From: DASRAU01 sp035638075
GTDB lineage: Bacteria > Acidobacteriota > Polarisedimenticolia > Gp22-AA2
NCBI GenBank assembly: GCA_035638075.1
Contig: DASRAU010000024.1
Location: 62,001 to 126,000, forward strand
Reading direction: 5' to 3'
Length of the DNA stretch: 64,000 nucleotides
The notes under the pieces: model-generated
The model's input: only the letters and a program-made list of their open reading frames with translations
What the model was told of the DNA's origin: nothing
Databases searched by the model: none
Made by a program: the position numbers and the translations under genes
Part shown: positions 52,892 to 62,382 of the stretch, in pieces
Layout: every line of letters starts with the position of its first letter
How positions within the stretch are numbered: position 1 is the stretch's first letter

Positions 52892-55800
52892 CTACGGGCA
52901 GGCGGCCGCGGCCTGGGCGATCTCCGCGTCGCGGCTGCCCTGCTGGCCGTGTCCCCCCGAGTCGTAGGTGCCGGCGCCGCCGCAGTTCTCGGCGCGCACC
53001 TCGTAGAAGAAGCCGCCGCCCACGGCCGGCGTGATGAGGTCGCTCTCGGAGGTCGAGGCCTGGTCGTTGCCGAGACAGGCGAGGACCGCCACCTTGAAGT
53101 CGCCGCCGCTCGACCTCAGGAGCGCCAGGTCGCCGCGCACCACGTCGTAACCGGTCGCCCCGCTGATGCCCCCCCAGCCGAGGACCAGGCTGTTGAACGG
53201 CGGCGGCAGGAACGAGAAGGTGACGCTCGGGATGGCGGTCGGCGCGGCGATGCCGTCGTCCACCACGTTGTCGCAGTCGTTGTCGATTCCGTCGCACACC
53301 TCGGCGTTGCCGGGGAAGCGCGCCGCCCGCGTGTCGTCGCAGTCGTCCGACGAGGCGACGAACCCGGGGCCGGGGAAGCAGACGCTCACCGTCGAAGCCG
53401 GGTTGCCGTGGCCGTCGCCGTCCGCATCGGTGAACCAGGTCGAGGCGGTGCACGAGGTGCGCAGCTGCTTCTCGCTCACGTTGTCGGCCGTGTGCTTGAG
53501 CCAGGGCGAATACGTGAAGAAGGGGCTCTTCCAGTGCATGCGGAAGCGCCAGTGGAAGTTCGGGCCGCCGGTGAGGTTCTGCACGGAGCGGGTGAAGTTG
53601 ATGGCGCTGCCGAGGCTGTCGACGGCGCCGCTGTCGAAGGAACCGCCGAACACCATCCCGGATCCGTCGAGAGGCACGGACAGGTCCGCCGCCTCGTGGT
53701 CCATCGCCACGCGGTCGCGCCCCATGGGCGAGCGCGCCACCGTCTTGAGCTTGAACGAGCTGGTCGTCTCCGACTTGCCGTAGAGACCGAGGGCGGCCGT
53801 GTCGTCGAAGCGGCGCTGGCGCGGCAGGCGGTTCCATCCCTTGCGGCCGCCGCCGAGATAGAGCGACGCGTGGCCCTCGTTCGCCTGGCCGTTGTCGAAG
53901 CCGGCGTGCGGCGCGCCCACCAGGAAGTCGGCGAAGCCGTCGCCGTTGACATCGCCGGCCGGCGCAACGGCGAAGCCGAACTGGTCGGTCGGCAGGAAGC
54001 CGAACTGGGTGTACGTCGGCGAGGCGCCCGTGCCGGTCGCGAACCCCGAGGGCGACCCGTACCAGAGGGACGCCTCGCCGGCGCCGATCTCCGGCGCGCC
54101 GAGGAGCATGTCGCTGTAGCCGTCGTCGTTGACGTCCCCGGCGTTCGCCACCGACTTGCCGAGATGACCGCCGGCCTGGTTGCCCTGGTAGACGTCGAGC
54201 TGCCCCGGGGCCAGGCCATTGGGCCGGCCGTAATAGACGTGCACCAGGCCCTCGTCGGCCTGCGTCGACTCCACCTCGCCGAACGGCTCGCCGACCACGA
54301 AGTCGGAGAGCCCGTCGCCGTTCATGTCACCGAGCGTCGATACCGCGAAGCCGTAGTGCGCCCCGCTCGATGGGACTTGTGGATTGCTCCAGAACGCGGT
54401 CGTCGAGAGCCCGCCGGCACCGCCGAGGTAGAGGTAGGCGTTCCCGCGCCCGTTGGAGTTGAAGTCGGGATCCCCGACCAGGACGTCCGAGAACCCGTCG
54501 CCGTTGATGTCCCCCGCGGTCGACACCGCGAAGCCGAAGGAGTTGTTCGAACCGGTGCCGCTGAGCGTCAGGCTGGGAGACGACGGCAGGCCGGCCCCGC
54601 TTCCGTAGTAGATGTGGGCGCGCCCGAGCTGCCCGGCGACGATCTTCTGCGGCTCGCCGATGACGACGTCGGCGAAGCCGTCGCCGTTGACATCCCCGGC
54701 CGCGGCAACCGCGAAGCCGAACTCGGCCGAGGTGATGTTCGTCTCGAGCGTCTGCGACGCGACGGCCGGGAGCCCGGTGGCGCTGCCGAGGAAGACGAAG
54801 ACCCGTCCTTCGTCGGTCTGCCCATTGTTGAAGTCCGGCGCGCCGACCAGCAGATCGTCGAAGCCGTCGCCGTTGACGTCACCCGCGGAGGCCAGCGCCT
54901 GTCCGAAGAAGCCGCCCGTCTGTCCGCCTTCGACCGTCAGGTCGGCAACGAGATCGGGTCCGGTCGGGCCACCGACATGCACGTCGATCTTCCCTTCGTT
55001 CTGCTGGCCATTGCTGAACATCGGCGTGCCGATCACCACGTCGCTGTAGCCGTCGCCGTTCCAGTCGCCCGCCGCGACGGCGCTGCCGAGGAGCACGTCG
55101 GGCAGATCGCTCTGCCATTCGGCGACTTCGACGGGAAGATCGGGCCGCCCCGGGTAGAGGAAGACGCGTCCGTTGCCGGCGGCCGTGGTCATGTTCGGCG
55201 CGCCGGCGAGGATGTCGGAGAACCCGTCGCCGTTGACGTCGCCGGCCGTCCCGACGGACTGTCCGAGCCGGGCATTGGCCGAGTCCGACTGGAAGAACTG
55301 GGAGGGAACCGTCAGGCCGGACGCGCCGCCGTAGAACAGGTCGAACCGGCCTTCGTTCGATTGCCCGGCGGTGTACTGCGCCGCCCCCACCAGCACGTCG
55401 GCGAATCCGTCTCCATTGACGTCCCCGGCCGTCGCCACCGAGATGCCGAAAAGGGCGTTGGACGATTGGATGACGCGGGAGAAGCTCGCCGTCGCGGGAA
55501 GCCCGGTGGAGGACCCGTGATAGACGTAGACCTTCCCCTCGAACGGGAAGGTCGCGTTGTCGAAGTAAGGCGCGCCGACCACGATGTCGGTGTAGCCGTC
55601 CCCGTTGACGTCCCCGGCGAGCGACACGGCGGATCCGAACAGATCGCCGACCGACTCACCGGACAGCGTGCGGGCGGGGGTGGCGCCGATCCCGGTGCTG
55701 CTGCCGTGGTACACGCGCACCGTCCCGATGTCGGTCAGGAGAAATGCGCCGGGGCACCCGACCAGCACGTCGGCAAAGGCGTCCCCATTGACGTTCCCGG

Positions 55801-57163
55801 CGGTGGAGACCGAGAAGCCGCAGGCGTTGTTGTCCACGGTGCCGTTCACGAGGCGGTCGGGCGTGGTGGCGGGCCAGGATTGTCCGCCGAGAAAGATCGC
55901 CGCGCTGCCACGATCGCTGCCGCCGGCGCTGTTGAACGGGGCACCGACGATGATGTCGGCGAAAAGGTCGTTGTTGACGTCGCCCGCCGTCGCGACCGAC
56001 TGGCCGAACGACTCGGTCCCCGCGCCGAGATCGGCGCTCCAGACCAGGCCGGTGATTCCCCCCGGGCCCCCGGCATACAGGAAGGCCTTGCCGCGGTTGT
56101 CCGATCCGCAGGCCGGGCACCCGACGATGAGATCGAAGTAGCCGTCGTTGTTGACGTCGCCGGCCGGGCCGACGCTGGTGCCGAAGGTGGCGCTGGCTTC
56201 GTTGCCTTCGGCGGTGAAGACGGGAGTCGTCGAGGGGCCGCCCGGTCCGCCGAGGTACACGAAGATCTTCCCCTCGTTCTGCGAGCCGGCGTCGTAATTG
56301 GGGGCGCCGACGACGATGTCGGAGTAGCCGTCGTTGTTGAGATCGCCGGCGGTGACGGCGACCTGCCCGAAGGCGGGGAACGCCTGGTCCCCGTCCACGG
56401 TCCAGGTGGCGCTGGTGTCGAGGAGGTCGATGGTGATCGGCGCCGTGGCGGCCTCCACATCCTCGATGACGACGGTGAGCGAACCGGGAGCGATCTCCTG
56501 GCGTGCGTGCAGGGGGCGCCCGCGGCCGTCGGTGACGCTCACGACCGACTGCCGCAGGACCGCTTCGCCCTCCGGTGTCTTGAAGAGGACGCCGCGGTCC
56601 CCTTCGGGATAAGCCGCCAGGCTCCGGCCCATCGGCTGGACGAGCCGCAGCTCGCCACCGGCATGCGACGCCAGGTCGCGGATGACCCAGCGCCGCGTCA
56701 AGCCCGCCTCCTCGTTCTTCACCGTTTCCAGGACGCCGCCGCGATCCACCCAGGCTTCGGGTCCCGCCGCCATGCGGCGAGGCGCCTCGGGAACCAGGCC
56801 CTCGGTCCTTGCGGTGGCCGCCGGCCCTGCCGCGGGCGAGGCCACCATGGCCGGACCAAGCGACAGGACGAAATGCCCGGCGCCGCGGGTGCGCGAGGTG
56901 ACCTCAAGTCCCGCGGCCGTCAGGCTGACGCGCAGATCCTGCGCCCGGTTGGGCGCCGTGAGCCGATCGCCGTCCCAGGCGAAGCGGTACTCCGCCTCGG
57001 CGAGGTCGCGAGAGACCGAGGCCTGCCAGTCGCTCCGGCCCTCGACCTCACGAGCGGCCGCGCCCGGGGCCGGTCCGCTCTCCCCCGCCGTCAGACCTCC
57101 GGCCATGAACAACGCCGTCGCCAGCACCGCCGCCCACGTCTTCGTCGCATCGAGTCGCGCCAT
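52892..57163 (-). CDS. Large secreted FG-GAP (integrin-type) repeat protein with MopE-like motif
   Basis: 1423-aa exported protein. The ATG at 57163 has GGGGGGA just upstream and begins a signal peptide (AAVLATALFMAGGLTAG); an earlier in-frame ATG at 57268 lacks this. A beta-rich N-terminal domain (30-240) is followed by 14 FG-GAP repeats (DVNGDGFADVLVGAP), period about 60-63 residues, to about residue 1150. Near 1290-1330 lies a MopE-type metal-binding motif (DADGDGHGNP, DDCDD, GIDNDCDN). The C-terminus has a fibronectin-like domain with GYDVVRGDLALLRSSGG and ends CP, like the 1912-7023 protein. It is probably a calcium-rich surface protein; partner unknown. Confidence 0.88.
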   Translation of the reverse strand: MARLDATKTWAAVLATALFMAGGLTAGESGPAPGAAAREVEGRSDWQASVSRDLAEAEYRFAWDGDRLTAPNRAQDLRVSLTAAGLEVTSRTRGAGHFVLSLGPAMVASPAAGPAATARTEGLVPEAPRRMAAGPEAWVDRGGVLETVKNEEAGLTRRWVIRDLASHAGGELRLVQPMGRSLAAYPEGDRGVLFKTPEGEAVLRQSVVSVTDGRGRPLHARQEIAPGSLTVVIEDVEAATAPITIDLLDTSATWTVDGDQAFPAFGQVAVTAGDLNNDGYSDIVVGAPNYDAGSQNEGKIFVYLGGPGGPSTTPVFTAEGNEASATFGTSVGPAGDVNNDGYFDLIVGCPACGSDNRGKAFLYAGGPGGITGLVWSADLGAGTESFGQSVATAGDVNNDLFADIIVGAPFNSAGGSDRGSAAIFLGGQSWPATTPDRLVNGTVDNNACGFSVSTAGNVNGDAFADVLVGCPGAFLLTDIGTVRVYHGSSTGIGATPARTLSGESVGDLFGSAVSLAGDVNGDGYTDIVVGAPYFDNATFPFEGKVYVYHGSSTGLPATASFSRVIQSSNALFGISVATAGDVNGDGFADVLVGAAQYTAGQSNEGRFDLFYGGASGLTVPSQFFQSDSANARLGQSVGTAGDVNGDGFSDILAGAPNMTTAAGNGRVFLYPGRPDLPVEVAEWQSDLPDVLLGSAVAAGDWNGDGYSDVVIGTPMFSNGQQNEGKIDVHVGGPTGPDLVADLTVEGGQTGGFFGQALASAGDVNGDGFDDLLVGAPDFNNGQTDEGRVFVFLGSATGLPAVASQTLETNITSAEFGFAVAAAGDVNGDGFADVVIGEPQKIVAGQLGRAHIYYGSGAGLPSSPSLTLSGTGSNNSFGFAVSTAGDINGDGFSDVLVGDPDFNSNGRGNAYLYLGGAGGLSTTAFWSNPQVPSSGAHYGFAVSTLGDMNGDGLSDFVVGEPFGEVESTQADEGLVHVYYGRPNGLAPGQLDVYQGNQAGGHLGKSVANAGDVNDDGYSDMLLGAPEIGAGEASLWYGSPSGFATGTGASPTYTQFGFLPTDQFGFAVAPAGDVNGDGFADFLVGAPHAGFDNGQANEGHASLYLGGGRKGWNRLPRQRRFDDTAALGLYGKSETTSSFKLKTVARSPMGRDRVAMDHEAADLSVPLDGSGMVFGGSFDSGAVDSLGSAINFTRSVQNLTGGPNFHWRFRMHWKSPFFTYSPWLKHTADNVSEKQLRTSCTASTWFTDADGDGHGNPASTVSVCFPGPGFVASSDDCDDTRAARFPGNAEVCDGIDNDCDNVVDDGIAAPTAIPSVTFSFLPPPFNSLVLGWGGISGATGYDVVRGDLALLRSSGGDFKVAVLACLGNDQASTSESDLITPAVGGGFFYEVRAENCGGAGTYDSGGHGQQGSRDAEIAQAAAACP

Positions 57164-57226
57164 GGTCCCCCCGTCCGATCTCCGACTGCTCGGGAGAAAG
57201 GACGGAAGACGCGAAGATTTGCCCCA

Positions 57227-57250
57227 CGCGGCGAAGAAAATTCCGCCGCG
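57227..57250 (-). terminator. Hairpin between the glycosyltransferase and FG-GAP genes
   Basis: CGCGGCG (57227-57233) and CGCCGCG (57244-57250) pair perfectly around a 10-base A/T-rich loop. No T-run follows on the minus strand, so it could be a leader structure of the FG-GAP transcript rather than a terminator. Confidence 0.3.
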
Positions 57251-57286
57251 CGGCATCTCGGGACGCACCCCGGCGGGACACCCGGG

Positions 57287-58687
57287 CTAGGTGGCGGTGG
57301 TGATGTCGGCGGCGGGCCCGTTCTTGGGCGCGGCGGTCCAGCCCGCGAGACGCCCCCAGGCGGCGGCGGTCCCCAGGAGCAGCACCGCTTCGAGCGGATA
57401 GCGATAGCGGTAAATCATGAAGTGGGTGACGTAGTAGATCACCGGGAAGAGCGCGAGGAAGGCGCAGCAGGCGTGGTCGAACCAGTCGCGACGACGCCCG
57501 AGGAGCAGCAGCGCGGCCGCCCAGAACCCGAGCGCCAGGTGGAAGAGCAGGGTCAGGGCCGGGCGCCAGGTCGTGGTCCGGAACGGGTTGTAGGACCAGA
57601 CGTAACTGATGCGCTGCAGCGTCAGCCGCACCACGGTGAGCGGGTGCTCGTGGAGGAAGATCGCCGCCTGCAGCAGGCACCGCTTCCCATAGGCCGGCTC
57701 CCCCACCGCGAGCAGCCGCAGGCGCTCCTCCTCGTTCCAGGCCGGGAAGCGCCGGACGTGCGCGAGGTGGAGGTTCCACGCCGAGTCCTCGTTGTTGCCG
57801 TAATAGATCTCCATCGGCAGGTTCGACTTGAAGGGGATCGGCGCGCCCAGCACCACGAGGTTGCGCACGAGCCAGGGGCCGATGACCAGGGCCGACGCCA
57901 GGGCCGACGCGGCGAGAAGCCGGAGACCCTGGCGCTTGTCGCCGGTTCGTTCCGGCAGGACCCTGAACGCCACCCACGCCTCGAGCCAGAGATAGAAGAA
58001 GAGCGTGACCGGCTCGGTCAAAACCGCGAGCGCGACGCCCAGGGCATGGAGGACCAGCCAGGGACCGCGGGCCCCGGCCAGGAGGCGCTCGAGGGTGAAG
58101 AGCGTCCCGATCAGGAAGACGAGGAAGAGCGCCTCGCCGTGCGTGTCCTCGACGGCGAACCACCAGGTCGAGGGATAGAAGACGAGAAGCGCCAGCGCCA
58201 GGAGCGCGGTCCGCGCGCCCCGCAACCGTTGCACGAGACGCCAGGCCAGCACCAGGGCGACCGCCATGAGGGCGATCTGTCCCACCGTGAACGCCGCGGC
58301 CGAAGCGGGGGTGTACACCCCGAAGAGCAGGAACGCCCCCACCCAGAGCAGCACATACGGCGGCGTGACCCACGCCGTCGGCTGAGATCCAGGGCGCTCC
58401 TCCTGGAGGGCCGGGTTCACGATCCCGGCATCCTCGTCCCCGGGCGGGCTGCAGAGGAAGTTGTCCCCCGGGAGCGCCAGGAACGGCGACTCGTATCCGA
58501 GCCCGCGCACCAGGTTGCGCGCGATGCGCCCCTGCTCCCATCCGACCTGCCAGGTGGAATAGCTCAGGCTGTCCCAGGACGGGTCCACGACCATGAGGGC
58601 GAAAGCCCCGAGGACGAAGAAGGCGATGAGCAGGGCGGGGGCCGCGCGCACCACGCCGTTCAGGCGCTGCAGGAGCGTCCCGTTCAC
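57287..58687 (-). CDS. GT39/ArnT-like polytopic glycosyltransferase
   Basis: 466-aa membrane protein with about ten to twelve helices. The first periplasmic loop holds VDPSWDSLSYSTW and GRIARNLVRGLGYESPF, the Asp-containing pattern of PMT/ArnT-family lipid-linked sugar transferases. Later segments include VEDTHGEALFLVFLIG and YRYRYPLEAVLLLG. It would transfer a sugar from a polyprenyl carrier to protein or lipid outside the membrane. The start is GTG overlapping the map stop (GTGA), which couples it oddly to a formate dehydrogenase/map operon. Confidence 0.78.
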   Translation of the reverse strand: MNGTLLQRLNGVVRAAPALLIAFFVLGAFALMVVDPSWDSLSYSTWQVGWEQGRIARNLVRGLGYESPFLALPGDNFLCSPPGDEDAGIVNPALQEERPGSQPTAWVTPPYVLLWVGAFLLFGVYTPASAAAFTVGQIALMAVALVLAWRLVQRLRGARTALLALALLVFYPSTWWFAVEDTHGEALFLVFLIGTLFTLERLLAGARGPWLVLHALGVALAVLTEPVTLFFYLWLEAWVAFRVLPERTGDKRQGLRLLAASALASALVIGPWLVRNLVVLGAPIPFKSNLPMEIYYGNNEDSAWNLHLAHVRRFPAWNEEERLRLLAVGEPAYGKRCLLQAAIFLHEHPLTVVRLTLQRISYVWSYNPFRTTTWRPALTLLFHLALGFWAAALLLLGRRRDWFDHACCAFLALFPVIYYVTHFMIYRYRYPLEAVLLLGTAAAWGRLAGWTAAPKNGPAADITTAT

Positions 58688-59430
58688 GCGGCGGCGGTGA
58701 GGATCAGGGGCGGGCCGTCGCGCACGACGAGCGTGTGCTCGTGGTGCACGGCGAGCAGGGCGTGCTCCTGCAGCATCGTCCAGCCGTCCGACGCCTCCAG
58801 GGCGCGGCCCGGTCCGGCGGAGAGAATCGGCTCGACCGCGATCACCTGGCCGGCGTGCAGCCGTCCCTGGATCGAAGGATCGTCCCAGTTCGGCACCTCG
58901 GGCGGCTCGTGCACACGGCGCCCGACCCCGTGCCCCGACAGCTCGCGCACCACCTGGAAGCCGTGCCGGGTGGCGACCGCTTCCACCGCCCGCCCGATGC
59001 CGACGATGGGCAGGCCGGCGCGCGTCACCTGCATCGCCGCCTCGAACGCCTCCCGGGCGCAGGCGATCAGACGCCGCGTCGCGTCCTCGACCGGCGGCAC
59101 CGGCACCGAGATGGCCGCGTCGGCGATGTAGCCGTCGCACTCCGCCGTGACGTCGAGCTTCACGAGATCCCCCGGAACGATCTCCCTCGCGCCGGGGATG
59201 CCGTGGACGATCTCGTCGTTGACGCTGATGCAGATGAAGCCGGGAAAGTCGTAGTCGCGCTGCGGCCCCGAGGTCGCGCCGCGCGAGGTGAAGAAGCGCT
59301 CCGCCTCGGCGTCGATCTGCGCCGTGGTGACGCCGGGGCGCACCATGGCCTCGAGCACCGGGAAGCACTCCGCCACGAGGCGCCCGACGCGCCGCATGCC
59401 TTCGAGATCGGCCTGCGATCGAATCGTCAT
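58684..59430 (-). CDS. map: Methionine aminopeptidase, type I
   Basis: 248-aa di-metal enzyme that removes N-terminal Met from nascent proteins. The metal ligands lie in VKLDVTAECDGYIADAA (two Asp), SGHGVGRRVHEPPEVPN (His), IAVEPIL (Glu) and HHEHTLVV (Glu). The N-terminus MTIRSQADLEGMRRVGRLVAE is standard. Length is normal (about 250-265 aa). Its ATG overlaps the stop of the Fe-S subunit gene (ATGA) and its stop overlaps the glycosyltransferase gene. Confidence 0.95.
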   Translation of the reverse strand: MTIRSQADLEGMRRVGRLVAECFPVLEAMVRPGVTTAQIDAEAERFFTSRGATSGPQRDYDFPGFICISVNDEIVHGIPGAREIVPGDLVKLDVTAECDGYIADAAISVPVPPVEDATRRLIACAREAFEAAMQVTRAGLPIVGIGRAVEAVATRHGFQVVRELSGHGVGRRVHEPPEVPNWDDPSIQGRLHAGQVIAVEPILSAGPGRALEASDGWTMLQEHALLAVHHEHTLVVRDGPPLILTAAA

Positions 59431-60401
59431 CGCGTTTCCCCGCTCCCCGGGCCGCCGGTCTTCCCGGGACGGTTCTGCACGAACTGCCAGCCGAAGCGTC
59501 CCTTGATGCAGAGGTGGCCGCTGGTCACGTCGTGGTCGAGGGGTGACGTGACCCGCACGATCTCGTTGTCCTGGACGCGCAGCTGCAGGGTGCAGCCGAC
59601 GCCACAGTAGGGACAGATGGTGTCGGTGACGGTCTGGCGCGATTCGTCCCAGTTCCCCGCTTCGCGCAGGTCGTGCTCGCTCTTGAACATCAGCGCGCCG
59701 GTCGGGCAGACGCCGACGCAGTTGCCGCAGTAGACGCACGCCGAATCCGGCAGCGGCGTGGCGTACTCGGTCGAGATGCGGGCGTCGAAGCCGCGCCCCG
59801 CGACCGCGATGGCGAAGGTGTTCTGCGCGTCGGCGCCGCACGCCTCGACGCACTTGTAGCAGAGGATGCACTTGCCGTAATCGCGCACGTACAGCTCGTT
59901 GTCGACTTTCAGCGGCTGCGCGACGCGCGCCGCCACGGCGGGATCGGGAGCGTGGTGATGTCCCGGCCCGGCCGCATCCCGCTCGCCGGCCGCGTGCTCG
60001 GGACCCGCGGGCCCGTAGCGGGCGGGATCGGCGCCGTAGCGCTCCATCCAGCCGCGAACCTCCGCCGAGGCGCAGGACAGATCGACCGACGACGCCAGGA
60101 ACTCGAGCACGAGCTTCCGGCTCAGGCGCACCCGCTCGCTGTCGGTCTTCACCGCCATCTTCGGCTCGACCGGGCGCGAGCAGGCGGGAACCAGCACGCG
60201 CGCCCCTTCCACCTCGACGACGCAGACACGACAGACGTTCACCGGAGTCAGGTTCTCGAGGTAGCACAAGGTCGGCGTGTCGATCCCCTCGCCGCGGCAG
60301 GCCTCGAGGATGGTCGTGCCCTCCGGCACGCGGACCTCCTTCCCGTCGATCGTCAGGTCGACGGGGCGCTTCGGATCGATTTTGCGCAGAGGCCCGCTCA
60401 C
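59427..60401 (-). CDS. NuoG-like Fe-S subunit of formate dehydrogenase with Mo-oxidoreductase Fe4S4 domain
   Basis: 324-aa electron-transfer protein. The N-terminal 2Fe-2S domain has CYLENLTPVNVCRVC (from residue 46) and PACSRP. Two 4Fe-4S motifs lie near 178 (CILCYKC) and 222 (CVYCGNC). The C-terminus carries ICPYCGVGC (near 261) and HLCIKG (near 297), the Fe4S4 domain that normally begins the molybdopterin catalytic chain. In usual FdhA proteins all this is one polypeptide with the active site; here it stops at residue 324. The His-rich insert GHHHAP lies near residue 145. GTG start with GGAG ten bases upstream. It follows the NuoEF-type gene by 31 bases. Confidence 0.88.
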   Translation of the reverse strand: MSGPLRKIDPKRPVDLTIDGKEVRVPEGTTILEACRGEGIDTPTLCYLENLTPVNVCRVCVVEVEGARVLVPACSRPVEPKMAVKTDSERVRLSRKLVLEFLASSVDLSCASAEVRGWMERYGADPARYGPAGPEHAAGERDAAGPGHHHAPDPAVAARVAQPLKVDNELYVRDYGKCILCYKCVEACGADAQNTFAIAVAGRGFDARISTEYATPLPDSACVYCGNCVGVCPTGALMFKSEHDLREAGNWDESRQTVTDTICPYCGVGCTLQLRVQDNEIVRVTSPLDHDVTSGHLCIKGRFGWQFVQNRPGKTGGPGSGETR

Positions 60402-60432
60402 CGTCTTGTCGCTCCGCCGACCGCTGCGCTGG

Positions 60433-62337
60433 TCATTTCGCTCCCGTGGCGCCGTTGAAGGCGCCGAGCTTGCGGATCGCCGACTGGATGGCACCCGAGG
60501 CGGTCTGCCCGAGGCCGCAGATCGAGGCGTCGCGCATCGCCTGGGCGATCTCGTCGAGAAGGCCGATCTCCCCCGCGCGGCCGCCGCGCGCCCGCCCGGC
60601 CTTGAGGCGCGCCAGCAGTTCCTCCTGGCGTTGCGTGCCGACGCGGCAGGGGACGCACTGCCCGCACGATTCGTCGCGGAAAAAGGCCGCGATGCGCAGG
60701 AGCGCGTCGTCGAGATCGTCCAGGTCGTCGTAGACGAGCACGACCCCGGACCCGAGCGACGCCCCGATGGCGCGCGTCCCTTCGAAGGTCAAGGGCGTCT
60801 TCAGCGCCTCCTCTCCGACGAACGAGCCGGCCGCGCCGCCCAGGAGGATCGCCCGCAGCGAACGGCCGGAGCGGATCCCGCCGGTGAGGTCGAGGAGTCC
60901 TTCGAGCGTCACGCCGAACGGCACCTCGTACACGCCCGGCCGCGCGACCGAGCCCGAGACGCAGAAGAGCTTCGGGCCGGTGGACTGCTCGGTGCCGATC
61001 GCTGCGAAGGCCGGTCCTCCTTCGAGCAGGATCTCCGGCAGGTTGGCGAGGGTCTCGACGTTGTTGATGGCGGTCGGCTTGCCGAAGAGTCCCGCGTTGA
61101 CCGGGAACGGCGGCTTGTTGCGCGGCTCGCCGCGCAGCCCCTCGATCGAGTTGAAGAGCGCCGTCTCCTCGCCGCAGATGTAAGCCCCCGCCCCACGCCG
61201 CACCTCGATGTCGAAGGCGTACGGCTCGCCGAAGACCGCGGGACCCAGGAAGCCCCGCTCGCGGGCGCGCACGACCGCGGCCTCGAAGCGCTGGAGCGCC
61301 AGCGGGTACTCGCCGCGCACGTAGAGCCAGCCCTTCTCCGACCCGGTGGCGATGCCGGCGATGGTCATCGCCTCGACCACGGCGTAAGGGTCCTCCTCCA
61401 GGAGCACGCGGTCCTTGAAGGTGCCGGGCTCCGACTCGTCGGCGTTGCAGACGACGTAGTGCGGCTTCACCGGGTTGCGCGCCACGGCGTCCCACTTCCG
61501 TCCGGTCGGGAAGGCGGCGCCGCCGCGGCCCATGAGGCGCGCCTCCAGAACCTCGCGGAGGATCTTCTCCGGCCCGGCGTCGAGCGCCTTGCGAAGCGCG
61601 CGGTAGCCGCCGTGCGCCCGGTAGTCGTCGAGGCTCTCGGGGTCGACGTGACCGACGCGCTTCAGGAGCCGGAGACCCGCGCGCCGCGCGTCCAGCGTCT
61701 GCGGCGCCGAGGGCGATCCGGCGCGCCGCGCCGGCGTGGCCGCGGGCACCGGAGAGGCGGGTTCGCGCAACGCGGCGAGAATCGCGTTGGTGTTCACCGG
61801 CGCGAGCGCGCGATCCGCGGGATGAGGACCGGCCGCCTGGATCAGGAGCGCCGGGGCCCGCTCGCAGAGGCCGAGGCACGGCGAGCGCTGCCACATCGCG
61901 GTCCCATTCTCCACGGGCGCGCCGGCGGGACCGAGCCGCTTCGTCAGATCGGCGCAGATCGCCTCGGCCCCATTCCTCCGGCAGGCGAGGTCGTCGCACA
62001 CGTGCGCCACGACCGGCGGCCGCGCCTCGGTCGCGAGCATGGCGTAGAACGAAGCGACGCCGAACGCATCGGCGGGCGGCACCGAGAGCCGCTGGCAGAT
62101 GTAGTTGAGGGCCCCGGGCGAGACGAAGCCGGCGCGCGCCTGCACCGCCCACAGGGCGGGGAGGAGCAGGTGCCGCCGCGCGCGCACGGCGTGCCCACTG
62201 ACGGAGGTGTGCCCTTCGCTGCTCTTCGGCCGCCGCGTGCCCCCTTCCCATCCCGTTGCGGGTCGGCCGGTGACGCGATCGACCGCCTCCTTCTCCTCGG
62301 GCGTGGCGACTGCATCGGGGATGAGATGCAGATCCAA
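60433..62337 (-). CDS. NAD-dependent formate dehydrogenase beta subunit, NuoE-NuoF fusion
   Basis: 634-aa fusion. Residues 50-200 are a NuoE-like thioredoxin-fold 2Fe-2S domain (CDDLACRRNGAE and CLGLCER). Residues 230-620 are NuoF-like: the FMN/NADH-binding region with LMGRGGAAFPTGRKWDAV, YVVCNADESEPGTFKDR and GAGAYICGEETALFNSIEG, and the 4Fe-4S motif ESCGQCVPCRVGT near residue 555. It passes formate electrons to NAD+. It lies 45 bases after the catalytic gene. The same fold occurs in hydrogenases, but the flanking catalytic gene points to formate dehydrogenase. Confidence 0.92.
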   Translation of the reverse strand: MDLHLIPDAVATPEEKEAVDRVTGRPATGWEGGTRRPKSSEGHTSVSGHAVRARRHLLLPALWAVQARAGFVSPGALNYICQRLSVPPADAFGVASFYAMLATEARPPVVAHVCDDLACRRNGAEAICADLTKRLGPAGAPVENGTAMWQRSPCLGLCERAPALLIQAAGPHPADRALAPVNTNAILAALREPASPVPAATPARRAGSPSAPQTLDARRAGLRLLKRVGHVDPESLDDYRAHGGYRALRKALDAGPEKILREVLEARLMGRGGAAFPTGRKWDAVARNPVKPHYVVCNADESEPGTFKDRVLLEEDPYAVVEAMTIAGIATGSEKGWLYVRGEYPLALQRFEAAVVRARERGFLGPAVFGEPYAFDIEVRRGAGAYICGEETALFNSIEGLRGEPRNKPPFPVNAGLFGKPTAINNVETLANLPEILLEGGPAFAAIGTEQSTGPKLFCVSGSVARPGVYEVPFGVTLEGLLDLTGGIRSGRSLRAILLGGAAGSFVGEEALKTPLTFEGTRAIGASLGSGVVLVYDDLDDLDDALLRIAAFFRDESCGQCVPCRVGTQRQEELLARLKAGRARGGRAGEIGLLDEIAQAMRDASICGLGQTASGAIQSAIRKLGAFNGATGAK

Positions 62338-62382
62338 CTCAGGACCTCGCCACGGAAGACGGCATGGAAGGCATCGGTTTCG

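Noticed and set aside
52949..59131. A 2060-codon open frame on the plus strand antisense to the FG-GAP, glycosyltransferase and map genes
   Set aside because: It is a shadow caused by high GC and repeated Asp/Gly codons; its translation is Arg/Ala/Val-rich without motifs, while the minus strand encodes clear protein families.
59151..59300. Selenocysteine insertion or frameshift in the formate dehydrogenase genes
   Set aside because: All visible frames are intact, and the active-site residue lies outside the window, so nothing here supports recoding.
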